A stretch of 64,000 nucleotides of DNA from Sphingobium sp. (GCA_009360885.1 SPEL01000005.1:186001-250000); one strand, 5' to 3'. Counted from the first letter of the stretch, positions 45,217 to 55,625 are shown. Numbers and translations: made by a program. Notes: a model not told the origin generated them from the letters alone.

Positions 45217-45574
45217 GCAAACCCCTGTTTCTTCCCGCCGTATATCGGTGCGGGTACGTGATCTGCCGCTACTGGCGGATATCGGCATCAACCCGGATGA
45301 AATCGGACGGCGGCAACCGCTCGTGATCTCGGTGGAATTGCAAATGGCCGCAGAGGTCATAACCAGCATCGACGAAACGGTTGATTATCGCCGTATTGCT
45401 CAGGCCGCCGAAGATTTGGCGAGTGAGCATATTCCGCTCATCGAAACCTTCGCCCATCAACTGGGGGAACGCTGTCTCAGCTTTGCTGGCGTGGTGGAAG
45501 CCCGTGTCAGCATTGACAAGCCTTTTGCCCTCACACGCGGCCTCGCGGGCGTAGAAGTTTGCCTGCGTCGCTAA
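45206..45574 (+). CDS. folB: Dihydroneopterin aldolase family protein
   Basis: The 122-residue product reads as a FolB fold: [33 protein letters not shown], then [32 protein letters not shown] and [13 protein letters not shown]. The active-site glutamate of the usual IGVxxxE motif aligns with the glutamate in INPDEIG, and LIETFA carries the second conserved Glu. FolB makes 6-hydroxymethyl-dihydropterin in folate synthesis. Its overlap with folD suggests that it raises folate supply for the demethylation cycle. The adjacent second ATG may be the real start. Confidence 0.85.
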   Translation: MMTEQTPVSSRRISVRVRDLPLLADIGINPDEIGRRQPLVISVELQMAAEVITSIDETVDYRRIAQAAEDLASEHIPLIETFAHQLGERCLSFAGVVEARVSIDKPFALTRGLAGVEVCLRR

Positions 45575-45605
45575 TTACCGGGCATAAATAGAATCATAAG
45601 GAAGT

Positions 45606-45648
45606 ATAAGGGCGTGCTCCATATGGGGTGGCGCCCTTATTCCTTTTC
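45606..45648 (+). terminator. Terminator of the metF-purU-folD-folB operon
   Basis: ATAAGGGCG and CGCCCTTAT form a perfect nine-pair stem and TTCCTTTTC follows. Confidence 0.82.
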
Positions 45649-45768
45649 ATCAGATTCAGATAAATTGATACGCAGTGCTGCTGCCTCATGTGCAGATATA
45701 CTGATATTCCCTATATCTATTCATCCGATTGAATACTAAAAGAGGTATAGAAGCTTCTTCGGGATAGC

Positions 45769-46062
45769 CTATCCCATCTCTTTCTTTGGAGACTCACTCC
45801 GCCCCGGCAGAGCCATATCTTCGCGGGAAAAAATCCTTATAGCGTCATAATCGCTCTGGCGTATCTTCTGCACCCAATCCGGATCAGAAATCAGGCTACA
45901 CCTTACAGAAACCAGATCAAATTCACCAGCATTGAAAAATCTGTGTTCGTTCAGCCAGGCTTTGCTGGATACGCCCTTCCACATATTGCCCTTAAAACTG
46001 TCCATCACATCCGCACTAAGGCCAACACTGCCCACGGTGATCGCAGGCATGCCTCTCAGCAC
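45769..46062 (-). pseudogene. C-terminal remnant of an NADH:flavin oxidoreductase
   Basis: The 97 codons correspond to the last quarter of an Old Yellow Enzyme: PAITVGSVGLSADVMDSFKG and FDLVSVRCSLISDPDWVQKIR align with the end of the intact gene at 4.1-5.2 kb. The phosphate-binding GR pair reads RC. No N-terminal barrel is found upstream on this strand, so the product could not fold as an enzyme. It marks the boundary between the folate operon and the peptide-scavenging block. Confidence 0.75.
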
Positions 46063-46218
46063 TGGATGATCCTGCTGCTCTTACCTTTCTTCGCTCCCGA
46101 CCGGCGCAATCCATATCATGTGCGCCACAGCCCACTATAGTATAAGAATCATAATTTTTAGGGTGGGTTTATTGACGCGCTACGTCTTCCAAAGTGAGGG
46201 TTCTTACAGGGGGACAAT

Positions 46219-47661
46219 ATGGGACGCGCAACCGGAAAACAGGGAAAGAAATGGGGACGGTATATTGCCAGCCTCTGCAGCATCATTGCCGTTGGAGTAG
46301 CACTTGGCAGCAGCGCCGGAATCGCACAAGACTTTCATGACCGTCGGACGGTACAGTTTTCGCAGCAAATAACCGCAGATAATCCGCAAAGGACACCCGC
46401 TGTTTCGCGTAAACAGGGCTTTGATGGAACGCTGGTTCTAACCGGGGGGCGCATTTTCGATTCCGTTAAGGCGCAGGCTTATGCTGGCAGTCTGGTAATT
46501 CAACAAAACAAAATCGTCGCAGTGCTGCCCGCCGGGTCGCATGATTGGCCAGTTGACGCCACTGTGATTGATGTAACGGGTAAAACAGTGATGCCCGGCC
46601 TTATTGATATGCATGTGCATGCAACTTATCCCACGCCGCAGACGCCAGCCGATATGCACGCAAGTGAAGGGCATGCGACATTACGCGCGCTACGCAGCCT
46701 CCAGATATTGCTGGAAAATGGCATCACCTCTGTTCGTGATATGAGTGGCCCTTTAAACGCCCCCTATATCATCAGTGAATGGCTGGAAAAGGATATGGCG
46801 CCCGGACCACGGGTATTCGCCGCTGGCCACATCATCACCGGCACCGGCGGACATGCCGCCGATCGCCCCCTCACCGCCATCCATAGCGCCGCCTATACCC
46901 GCGAAGCAGATGGCCCGGATGACTGGCGCAAGGCGGTTCGTGAAACCTTCAAACTGGGTGCAAGCCACATTAAAATCGCCAGCCATTTCGCCCCAGATGA
47001 GGTGAAGGCCGCAGTCGAAGAAGCCCACCGCCTCGGCCTGAAAGTCACCTGCGATTGTGAAACCATCTATATCGCTATGGCCGTTGAGGCTGGCGTTGAT
47101 TCCATTGAACACCCCTTGCCGCGAACCGATGCGACCATTCAGATGATGGCAAAAAAGGGGATAGCAGCCATCCCTACAATGCAGGTCTATCAGGGTGGCT
47201 TTGATACACGCGGTGATTATGCCGGAACGGCATCCCGTCGCTTTTCCATGAATTCGCAAAGCAACTATGATGTTCTGAAGAAGATGATTGCTGCTGGCAT
47301 CACCATCGGCGTCGGGACGGATAATATTGGCGGCGCCTTTGGCTTGTCCCCTAATATATACATATCTGACCTCAAATTCTTGCAAAAGGCGGGTTACACC
47401 CCGGCAAAAGCATTGATGGCCGCAACCCGTGTCAATGCCCAGATTATGGATATGGGGGACAAGCTGGGGACGTTAGAACCGGGCAAGCTTGCAGATATTA
47501 TCGTTATAAATGGCAATCCAGATCAGGACCTGGACGCCCTCTCTCGGGTGGATACAGTAATCCGGAACGGGAATATTGTGGTGAAAGATGGCCAGCTTTT
47601 TGTACCACGCCATGTTTCCGCTCCGCTGCCGAAGCCTTCCCCGCCCGAGAACCTGCACTAA
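46219..47661 (+). CDS. Exported amidohydrolase family protein
   Basis: The 480-residue product has a membrane or signal segment (YIASLCSIIAVGVALGSSAGIAQ) and an imidazolonepropionase/prolidase-like amidohydrolase domain. PGLIDMHVHA carries the HxH metal pair, HIKIAS the possible carboxylated lysine, DSIEH the fourth ligand and GVGTDN the catalytic aspartate. The strand that normally gives a histidine (HAHG) reads CDCE. Relatives hydrolyse dipeptides or cyclic amides. It lies 13 bases before an M20 peptidase gene, so both probably process the same amide or peptide substrate. Confidence 0.83.
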   Translation: MGRATGKQGKKWGRYIASLCSIIAVGVALGSSAGIAQDFHDRRTVQFSQQITADNPQRTPAVSRKQGFDGTLVLTGGRIFDSVKAQAYAGSLVIQQNKIVAVLPAGSHDWPVDATVIDVTGKTVMPGLIDMHVHATYPTPQTPADMHASEGHATLRALRSLQILLENGITSVRDMSGPLNAPYIISEWLEKDMAPGPRVFAAGHIITGTGGHAADRPLTAIHSAAYTREADGPDDWRKAVRETFKLGASHIKIASHFAPDEVKAAVEEAHRLGLKVTCDCETIYIAMAVEAGVDSIEHPLPRTDATIQMMAKKGIAAIPTMQVYQGGFDTRGDYAGTASRRFSMNSQSNYDVLKKMIAAGITIGVGTDNIGGAFGLSPNIYISDLKFLQKAGYTPAKALMAATRVNAQIMDMGDKLGTLEPGKLADIIVINGNPDQDLDALSRVDTVIRNGNIVVKDGQLFVPRHVSAPLPKPSPPENLH

Positions 47662-47674
47662 TCAGGGGTTTCCT

Positions 47675-49147
47675 ATGAAGCTATTGCCATATCTTAAAAA
47701 TATTTCAGCTATCGCCCTGTTTACGGCAGTTACCGGGGGGGCGCAGGCATCTCTGAATGATGCAGAAAAAGGGCAAATCATACAAAGGATGAACCTGCGT
47801 GCGGATAGCATAGCGCGTACTGCCGATAGTATATGGAACTATGCCGAGCTTGGTTTCCATGAAACGAAGAGTTCGGCCCTACTGCAGGAACAGATGAAGC
47901 AGGCCGGGTTCACAGTTGATGCAGGCGTCGCTGGTATGCCGACGGCCTTTATCGCCCGTTACCGCAACGGCAAGGGTGGCCCGGTTATCGCTATTCTAGC
48001 AGAGTTTGACGCATTGCCGGGGCTCGCACAGGAGGCCGTACCGGAGCGGAAACCTATCGCAGGTCAGGCCGCAGGCCATGCCTGTGGTCATCATCTCTTT
48101 GGCGCAGCATCTGCTGCGGCCGCTATCGAAGCAGCCCGCTGGATGAAGGAAAAAGGTATCGCCGGGGAAATCAGACTCTACGGCGCGCCCGCCGAAGAAG
48201 GAGGCTCTGGCAAGGCATATCTCGTCCGTGAAGGCCTTTTTAAGGACGTCGATGCAACTTTGCATTGGCATGCTGGGGACAATAATTCTGCAGTCCAGCG
48301 CATCAGTCAGGCAAATATTAGCGGCAAATTCCGCTTTCACGGGAAAAGCGCCCATGCCGCCGGGGACCCGCAAAATGGTCGCTCCGCACTTGATGGAGTA
48401 GAGATTTTGAATCACGCGGCCAATATGCTGCGTGAGCATGTGCCAGATACTACCCGCATCCACTATGTTATTACCAACGGTGGCGGCGCGCCCAATGTCG
48501 TACCGGATTATGCCGAGGTATATTATTATGTGCGCCATAATGATGCCCGCATTGTCCGTGATGTAATGAACCGTGTGCAGGATGCTGCGAAGGGCGCGGC
48601 CATGGCGACTGGCACAACCGTGGAATTTGAGCAGACCGGGGGCGTATATGCCCTGCTGCCCAATAATCAGCTAGGCCTGTTAATGGATGCGAACCTGCGT
48701 CTAGTAGGAGGCGTCAACTGGACAGCCGAAGAAAAAGCATTTGCAGAAAAATTATATACGACCTTCCCTAATCCTGCCCGAAAATTGGGTAGCGAAACCA
48801 GCATCCTGCCTTATGCCTCAGATGTGACAGGCGAAGGATCCAGCGATGTTGGAGATGTAAGCTGGGTCACCCCTACTGCGGGCATACGCGCCGCCACATG
48901 GGGGCCAGGCACATCCGCACATAGCTGGCAGGCAGTAGCCTTTGGCGGCATGAGCATCGGCCATAAAGGGGCCGTAGTTGCCGCCAAAACAATCGCACTC
49001 AGCGCTCTTGATCTGATGACTAGCCCTGATGTGGTCGCAGCCGCCCGGAAAGAACTGCAACAACGCAGACCGGCGGATTTTGAATATCGCTCTCTCATCG
49101 GCGACAGGCCGCCCGCGTTAAATTACCGAGAGAGCGGTTCTAACTGA
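47675..49147 (+). CDS. M20 family metallohydrolase, AbgB-like
   Basis: The 490-residue enzyme has a signal peptide (MKLLPYLKNISAIALFTAVTGGAQA). It is an M20 amidohydrolase close to p-aminobenzoyl-glutamate hydrolase subunit AbgB: ILAEFDALPGLAQ, AGHACGHHLFGAASA for metal binding, APAEEGGSGKAYLVREGLF, a dimerisation domain with GKSAHAAGDPQNGRSALDGVE, and EGSSDVGDVSWVTP near the end. It probably acts in the periplasm on N-acyl-glutamate or other amides. The start follows GGGG by eight bases. Confidence 0.87.
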   Translation: MKLLPYLKNISAIALFTAVTGGAQASLNDAEKGQIIQRMNLRADSIARTADSIWNYAELGFHETKSSALLQEQMKQAGFTVDAGVAGMPTAFIARYRNGKGGPVIAILAEFDALPGLAQEAVPERKPIAGQAAGHACGHHLFGAASAAAAIEAARWMKEKGIAGEIRLYGAPAEEGGSGKAYLVREGLFKDVDATLHWHAGDNNSAVQRISQANISGKFRFHGKSAHAAGDPQNGRSALDGVEILNHAANMLREHVPDTTRIHYVITNGGGAPNVVPDYAEVYYYVRHNDARIVRDVMNRVQDAAKGAAMATGTTVEFEQTGGVYALLPNNQLGLLMDANLRLVGGVNWTAEEKAFAEKLYTTFPNPARKLGSETSILPYASDVTGEGSSDVGDVSWVTPTAGIRAATWGPGTSAHSWQAVAFGGMSIGHKGAVVAAKTIALSALDLMTSPDVVAAARKELQQRRPADFEYRSLIGDRPPALNYRESGSN

Positions 49148-49474
49148 CATGTAGGGGCCGATAACAGCCTTAACTGGTTATACCGGCCCCTGCACATTCC
49201 AATACCACGATAGATAAGAAGTGACGCCTCCCGTGGAGAAAGGTGCATCCGTGCGGATAAACGTCGCACCATAAACACACGGCATAGGTGCGATACGCCA
49301 TTTTCTATGGCTGCAAATGAACAGCATTTTTTCGCACTGCAAAAAACATGTCAGATTTCCGGGAGGGATTCTGCGGGCGGCGCGTCGATAATAATGAGCA
49401 CAATAAAATCACAGTGCGGGAGAGGGCAAAAGGACAAAACCGGTGAGGGTGCCGGACTACTCGTTATAGGGGGA
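49148..49474. other. 327-base intergenic region with a long hairpin
   Basis: AGGGGCCG-ATAAC and GTTAT-CGGCCCCT (49153-49191) form a long interrupted stem without a U-run, a possible terminator for the M20 gene. The rest must hold the TonB receptor promoter. No gene is seen, although an in-frame extension of the receptor runs through the last 168 bases. Confidence 0.45.
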
Positions 49475-52400
49475 ATGAATATGACTTGTGAATGGCTTGG
49501 TCGTCGCACGACAACCAGTGCACTAGCGATCAGTATTGCAATGATTGCCGCCGTTTCGACATCATCCGCACAGGAAGCCCAAAATGAGGGCGGCCCTGCT
49601 GCAGGGGACATTGTTGTCATCGGTACACAGATTAAAGGCCTAAAAGCCAGCGGGGCTTTGCCTGTCAGCACCATTGGCGAAGAACAGATAAAGGGTGTGG
49701 CAGCGGTATCCGGGGCTGATCTGTTCCGCTCTATCCCCCAATTGGGTGCTTCAGCATTCACCGAACAGGCCATCGGCGGCAGCAGCCCCAATGCGGCGCG
49801 CGGCGACGTTTCTTCTATCAGCCTGCGCGGCATGGGGCAGGGTAATACGCTGCTCCTTATCAATGGCCGCCGTACGGTTCTACACCCAACGACACAGTCT
49901 CTTAGCGGTGCGATCGATTCAGGTATTCCGGTATTCAGCTACAATGCTAACGCCATTCCGGTTGGTGCTTTGCAGCGCGTAGAAGTATTGCGCGATGGCG
50001 CGGCCGCTCTTTATGGTTCAGATGCTGTCGCCGGGGTCGTCAACAACGTCCTCGATTCTAATTTCAAGGGCGCAAAATTTGACATGCAATATGGCGGGGC
50101 TGAAGGCACCGGCATGCGTGATTTTGCAATTAATGGCTTTGTCGGCAAAGATTTTGCCGAAGGTCGCGGCAACTTCTCTCTCTTTGCCGGATATGCCAGC
50201 AAGACCAAATTATATCTGAATGAACAGGATTATACTGCTACTTCAGATTTAAGCAGCTATGTTGCAGGCACCTCCTTCGCCAATGTCGCAGCATTTAACA
50301 ACAATAGCACAACCACCCCATGGGGTTCATTCCGCGCATCGGGCAGCGGTATCATCACCAGCAACGGTGTGGCGTTGACGAACGCATCACGCCAATTCCA
50401 CGTACAACCCACCACCAATGTTGGTTGCAGAATCCTGACAAGTACACCGGGTGTGTGCTTTGACGATGGCAATGGCACAAGCGAAATGGCCGGCGTAGAT
50501 TCCAATCTCCGTTTCAACACACGTGCATCTGACCCTGCGTTAACGACCACACCATCTGTTCGCCGTATCAACATTTTTTCTACGGCACATTATGACCTGA
50601 ATGACTCGCTGACTTTATATGGTGAAGCCGGTTTCTACCGTGGTGAGACCAATGCTAATGCGCCATCGGGCGGGTCTCTGGCTACTGCGCCTATCACAGT
50701 TGCAGCCAATGCCTATTGGAATCCATTAGGTGTCGCAGGTTCAGTCAATCGCTTACCAGACCTTAATATTTCCGCAGCAGGCTTGCCTGTTACCATCACC
50801 TCTCTGACCCATCTTGATATGGGCTATCGCCCCGTCAATGTTGTCAATTACCAGTATCGTTTTCTAGCAGGTCTAAAAGGCAATTTCGGGTCATGGAACT
50901 ATGACACGGCTGCTTTATACAACTGGGCAACTGTGCGTGACAGCATGATTAGCGTGTCGATCTCGCAATTACAGGCAGCTATCAACCGCACCGGATCGGA
51001 TGCCTATAATCCCTTCAACGGTGGTTGCGTAGATACGCCTTCCATCGGGGATTGCACAGCCAATCCCGCCGCCACCGTAGATAGCGCAAAGATCACCAGC
51101 GTTCGTCAGAATAAGACAACATTGGCCCTGTGGGATTTCAAACTGTCTAACCCGGAATTAATTGGTCTTTGGGCCGGTAATTCGCTTGGTCTGGCAACAG
51201 GTGTCGAAGTACGCCGCGAAACCTATCATGATGACCGAGATTCTCATCAGGATGGCACCATCAAATATACCGATAGCGTGACCGGCATCGTTTATGACAG
51301 CGATCTTCTCGGTGCCAGCTATAGCCCGGATGTTCGGGGCAAGCGCACGGTATGGTCGGCTTATGCTGAACTCGCTCTGCCGCTGGTCTCGCCGGAAATG
51401 AACATTCCGCTGATACGGTCTTTTGATGTGCAGGTTGCGGGCCGCTATGAAAAATATAGCGACGTCGGGGACATTGCCAAGCCAAAGGTCGCAGCAGCAT
51501 GGGATGTGGTAGAAGGCATCCGCCTGCGTGGTTCATGGTCACAGGGTTTCCGCGCCCCTAACCTTGAGGTGCTGAATACAGATACGCTAATCCGTTCAGG
51601 AACCGGCATGGATTATGTTCTTTGCGAAGCAGATGTTCGGGCTGGCCGTATCGCTAACTTTGCAGGATGTAACCGCAGCTTGGCGGTTCAGCGGCAGAGC
51701 GGTGGCAACCCGAACCTCAAGGCCGAAGAATCCACTAGCTGGAACGTGGGCGCTGTACTGACCCCACCTCTGCCAGATGGCTTCGGTAACCTGACCCTGA
51801 CGGTTGACCGGTGGAGGATCAAGCAGAAGAATGTTATCGGTCTTGCCGATTTCCAAAACGCCATGACGCTGGATTATCTGATGCGCACACAAGGCGGGTC
51901 CAACCCCGACGTTGTGCGCGCCGCACCCACCGCCGCAGATGAAGCACTGGTCGCTGGCACAGGCCTCGCTGCCGTAGGGGAATTGCTGTATGTTGTGGCT
52001 CCTTTCCAGAACTTGCTACCGGTTCAGGTCGACGGTATCGATTTCAACGTCGAATATCGCCTGCGCACCGGTATCGGTAATTTCTCTATCAACCTTAATG
52101 CGGCTCATCTCCTCAAATATGATGTTCTGGCGGCACCCAGCACGCAGGCCATCATTGACGCGATGAACTCTGGCGCAATTAGCTCATTCGTTTCGGTACA
52201 AGGTGGTGGCAGCGTGCTGCGCAACGAAGGCCAGCCCCGCTGGCGTTTCTCTGGCAGCGCCAATTTCACGTCTGGTCCGGTCGAAGTGGGTGCTTACACG
52301 CAGTATCTGAGTGATGTTTATCAGAACGGAGTGAGAAACGCAGATGGCGAGAGATTCATCATAAAGGGGCAGACCACCCTCAATCTCTATACCAGCTACC

Positions 52401-52579
52401 ATATCAAACAGGATGGCCCACTGGACAATACAAGCATCACATTGGGTGTCCGAAATGTGTTTGATAAAAACCCGCCAATGGCGGCCAGCAGCCTTGCATC
52501 AAATGGCGGTGGTTATGCTTCCACTCTCTATGCGGCGCAGGCACGCTACTGGTATGTCGGCCTGAAAAAATCCTTCTAA
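49475..52579 (+). CDS. TonB-dependent outer-membrane receptor
   Basis: The 1034-residue receptor has a signal peptide (cleaved after STSSA), a plug domain (IVVIGTQIKG, then SLRGMGQGNTLLLINGRRT, and VEVLRDGAAALYGSDAVAGVVN) and a large beta-barrel that ends in WYVGLKKSF with a terminal phenylalanine. It lacks the STN signalling extension. Receptors of this long type often take up peptides or glycans in Sphingomonadales. Its neighbours are all peptidases and amidases, so peptide uptake is inferred. The start is the ATG after GGGGGA. Confidence 0.9.
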   Translation: MNMTCEWLGRRTTTSALAISIAMIAAVSTSSAQEAQNEGGPAAGDIVVIGTQIKGLKASGALPVSTIGEEQIKGVAAVSGADLFRSIPQLGASAFTEQAIGGSSPNAARGDVSSISLRGMGQGNTLLLINGRRTVLHPTTQSLSGAIDSGIPVFSYNANAIPVGALQRVEVLRDGAAALYGSDAVAGVVNNVLDSNFKGAKFDMQYGGAEGTGMRDFAINGFVGKDFAEGRGNFSLFAGYASKTKLYLNEQDYTATSDLSSYVAGTSFANVAAFNNNSTTTPWGSFRASGSGIITSNGVALTNASRQFHVQPTTNVGCRILTSTPGVCFDDGNGTSEMAGVDSNLRFNTRASDPALTTTPSVRRINIFSTAHYDLNDSLTLYGEAGFYRGETNANAPSGGSLATAPITVAANAYWNPLGVAGSVNRLPDLNISAAGLPVTITSLTHLDMGYRPVNVVNYQYRFLAGLKGNFGSWNYDTAALYNWATVRDSMISVSISQLQAAINRTGSDAYNPFNGGCVDTPSIGDCTANPAATVDSAKITSVRQNKTTLALWDFKLSNPELIGLWAGNSLGLATGVEVRRETYHDDRDSHQDGTIKYTDSVTGIVYDSDLLGASYSPDVRGKRTVWSAYAELALPLVSPEMNIPLIRSFDVQVAGRYEKYSDVGDIAKPKVAAAWDVVEGIRLRGSWSQGFRAPNLEVLNTDTLIRSGTGMDYVLCEADVRAGRIANFAGCNRSLAVQRQSGGNPNLKAEESTSWNVGAVLTPPLPDGFGNLTLTVDRWRIKQKNVIGLADFQNAMTLDYLMRTQGGSNPDVVRAAPTAADEALVAGTGLAAVGELLYVVAPFQNLLPVQVDGIDFNVEYRLRTGIGNFSINLNAAHLLKYDVLAAPSTQAIIDAMNSGAISSFVSVQGGGSVLRNEGQPRWRFSGSANFTSGPVEVGAYTQYLSDVYQNGVRNADGERFIIKGQTTLNLYTSYHIKQDGPLDNTSITLGVRNVFDKNPPMAASSLASNGGGYASTLYAAQARYWYVGLKKSF

Positions 52580-52744
52580 CACACTAAGTTAGCCCCCTTT
52601 CCATAATATATTATGACTTATGGGAAGGGGGATGCTTCGTGTGAGATCAGAAGTTTTGATATTTTATCAGCACATCTGCCCTGTTTATATCAGGTCAGAC
52701 GACCGAGGCCGTTTCGATACCATCTTCCTTCACGGAGTCCCGTC

Positions 52745-55468
52745 ATGAAGCCCCAGTGGTTCATATTAACAGCTGCATTACTTGCCCATTCCGCTACATT
52801 GCCTGCACAAACAGCGCCGGAGAATTTCTTCAGTCAAAAGCCAGGCTCTGATTACTATCTGGCTAATTATAGCGAGTATGAAGCCTATCTGAAGAAATTG
52901 GCGGGCGAGAGCGAGCGTATAAAGCTGGTCGACATGGGTAAGACGGCTGAGGGACGCACGCAGTGGATGGCGATCATTTCGTCTCCCGCAAATCTTGCAA
53001 AGATGGAATATTATCGTGGCATCGCCCAGAAATTGGCACAGGCTAGGGGTGTGAACGAAGATGAAGCCCGCAAACTGTCGGCGGAAGGCAAGGCCATTGT
53101 CTGGATTGACGCCGGTATGCACGCGACGGAAACAGTAACATCGCAGGGCCAGATACAGATTATTCATCGGATGCTGACGCAAAATGACCCGGAAACGGTG
53201 AAAATGCTGGACGAATGCATTGTGCTATTCGGACATGACAACCCTGATGGGATGGAACTGGTCAGCAACTGGTATATGCGCCATGCAGATCCAAAGGCAC
53301 GGGAATTCGCCACAATCCCCCGTTTATACCAAAAATATATTGGCCATGATAATAACCGTGACAGCTATATGATGGCGATGCCGGAAACCGAAAATGTGAA
53401 CAAGATATTGTTCCGTGAATGGTTCCCGCAGATCATCTATAATCAGCATCAAACTGGCCCTGCCGGTATGGTTGTCTTTGTCCCGCCATTTCGTGATCCG
53501 TTCAATTACAACTATGACCCGATCATCATATCGCAGTTGAATGAAGTAGGGTTCGCGATGCATTCACGCCTGATGACAGAAGGCAAAGCCGGTTCGGGCA
53601 CACGCGGTGCCGCCCGATATTCCACATGGCATAATGGCATGGAGCGCTCCGTAGCTTATTTCCATAACAGTATCGGCTTGCTAACCGAAATCATCGGCGG
53701 CCCCACCCCAGCCAAAATAGCATTAATCCCTGAAACGCAATTGCCCCGTGGCGACGAGCCTATGCCCATAGCGCCGAGGGACTGGCATTTGCAGGATTCC
53801 CTCGATTATCAATGGACGCTGAATCGTGCGGTAATTGATTATGCCACCCGCAATCGCGAACGGCTATTGTTCAACATATGGCGTATGGGAATGAACGCCA
53901 TTGAACGAGGGAGCAAAGATAACTGGACGACAACGCCTTCTAAAATTGATCGGCTGACCAAGGCCGGTGCACAATCTGGCAACGACGATCTCACAAAGCC
54001 GGTTGATCCGTCATTATATAGCAAGATGTTGCAGGCACCGGAAGATCGTGATCCGCGCGCCTATATCATCCCGGCGGATCAGGCCGATTTGCCTACCGCC
54101 ATTACCTTCCTCAATGCCCTTATCAAAAATGGTGTAGAGGTTGAACGAGCAGATGCATCATTCACAGTTGGTGCAAAAACATATCCCGCCGGTTCGTTCA
54201 TTGTCCGCACAGCTCAGGCCTATCGCCCGCACGTTCTGGATATGTTTGAACCGCAGGATCACCCACATGATGCGGAGTATCCTGGCGGCCCTCCTAAGGC
54301 ACCTTATGACATTACTGGCTATACTCTGGCCTATCAGATGGGTGTCAGCTTTGATCGGATATTAGACCCTATCCCGCAGAGTTTTACCTCTGTGGCAGAT
54401 GTGATGGATACGCCCACAGGCCGTATAGAAGGAGCTGGTAAGGCGGGCTGGGTTGTTGGCCATGAAACCAACAACAGCTTTATCCTGACCAACCGCTTAC
54501 AAAAAGCAGGCGTTGCTGCGTCATGGATGAAGGATGCCGTAACAGTTAACGGCAAACAAATGTCGCCCGGCGCTATCTGGATTCCGGCCTCTGCCCGCGC
54601 ACAAAAAATCATCAGCGATGCAGCCGAGCAATTGGGCCTCATCGTACAAGCGGTTGATCGTGCCCCGCAAGGGGAGAGCATTGCCCTCAAACCGATACGT
54701 ATCGGTCTGGTGGACCGCTATGGCGGCCTGATGCCTTCAGGTTGGACGCGCTGGATATTGGAAAAATATGAATTTCCTTTCGAGATGCTTTTCCCTCAGC
54801 GACTGGATGCCGGTAACCTGAAAAAGGATTATGACGTCATCTTATTCTCTAATGATGCGATGCCGCCGCAAGGTGGGGCATGGGGGTCTTACCGCGCGGC
54901 GCAACAGCCCACGCTGAAAGATACACCGAAAGAGTATCAGAAAATGCTGGGCACCGCGACAGACGCAAAGACCCTGCCAGCAGTGGCAGATTTTGTGCGC
55001 GGCGGCGGTAGTGTAGTAGCCATTGGCAATTCTGCGCGTTTCATTGAGCTAATGGGCACACCGCTTGCCCCTGCATTAGTGCAGAAGGACAAGAAAGCCC
55101 TTAATACACACGAATTTTTCATTCCCGGTTCGGTTCTGCGCGCACGTGTCGATAACCGTCAGCCATTGGCATATGGCATGCCTGATCAAGTCGATATTTT
55201 CTTTAACCGCGCCCAGACATTTGTGCCCGCGCCAAATGCAACAGGCTATAAGAGGGTCTCCTGGTTCGAAGGAAAAGATGTGCTGCGCAGCGGCTGGGCC
55301 ATAGGTCAGGATAAATTGGATGGCACAATAGCCGTTGCGGATATCGACGTGGGTAAGGGCAAATTATTTGTCATGGGCCCCGAGATAACCCACCGCGCGC
55401 AATCCTATGGAACGTTTAAATTCCTGTTTAACGCTCTTTATTATGGCCCCGCGCAGGCTGGAAAATAA
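52745..55468 (+). CDS. Exported M14 family zinc carboxypeptidase
   Basis: The 907-residue protein has a signal peptide (MKPQWFILTAALLAHSATLPAQ). The M14 domain spans residues 35-400: the zinc HxxE in AGMHATETV, a third ligand region NQHQTG, substrate-binding GHDNNRDSY, and the base glutamate candidate in LLTEIIGG. The C-terminal half (about 450-905) has no obvious catalytic motif and may be a glutaminase-like or carbohydrate-type domain. It lies 165 bases after the receptor gene and probably trims peptides in the periplasm. Confidence 0.85.
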   Translation: MKPQWFILTAALLAHSATLPAQTAPENFFSQKPGSDYYLANYSEYEAYLKKLAGESERIKLVDMGKTAEGRTQWMAIISSPANLAKMEYYRGIAQKLAQARGVNEDEARKLSAEGKAIVWIDAGMHATETVTSQGQIQIIHRMLTQNDPETVKMLDECIVLFGHDNPDGMELVSNWYMRHADPKAREFATIPRLYQKYIGHDNNRDSYMMAMPETENVNKILFREWFPQIIYNQHQTGPAGMVVFVPPFRDPFNYNYDPIIISQLNEVGFAMHSRLMTEGKAGSGTRGAARYSTWHNGMERSVAYFHNSIGLLTEIIGGPTPAKIALIPETQLPRGDEPMPIAPRDWHLQDSLDYQWTLNRAVIDYATRNRERLLFNIWRMGMNAIERGSKDNWTTTPSKIDRLTKAGAQSGNDDLTKPVDPSLYSKMLQAPEDRDPRAYIIPADQADLPTAITFLNALIKNGVEVERADASFTVGAKTYPAGSFIVRTAQAYRPHVLDMFEPQDHPHDAEYPGGPPKAPYDITGYTLAYQMGVSFDRILDPIPQSFTSVADVMDTPTGRIEGAGKAGWVVGHETNNSFILTNRLQKAGVAASWMKDAVTVNGKQMSPGAIWIPASARAQKIISDAAEQLGLIVQAVDRAPQGESIALKPIRIGLVDRYGGLMPSGWTRWILEKYEFPFEMLFPQRLDAGNLKKDYDVILFSNDAMPPQGGAWGSYRAAQQPTLKDTPKEYQKMLGTATDAKTLPAVADFVRGGGSVVAIGNSARFIELMGTPLAPALVQKDKKALNTHEFFIPGSVLRARVDNRQPLAYGMPDQVDIFFNRAQTFVPAPNATGYKRVSWFEGKDVLRSGWAIGQDKLDGTIAVADIDVGKGKLFVMGPEITHRAQSYGTFKFLFNALYYGPAQAGK

Positions 55469-55493
55469 ACGGGAATATCAAAAGAGATATTAG

Positions 55494-55530
55494 ACCCTGC
55501 CCTTGGAAAAACCGAGAGCAGGGTTTATCT
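55494..55530. terminator. Terminator between the M14 and FecR genes
   Basis: ACCCTGC and GCAGGGT form a seven-pair stem followed by TTATCTATT. It lies between convergent genes. Confidence 0.65.
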
Positions 55531-55625
55531 ATTCAAAAAGATATCATACTGAATATACGTAATTCTTACCGTAAAATCTAAAAATAGATTTATATATGCA
55601 AAACGGCCTACAATAATGAATTACA

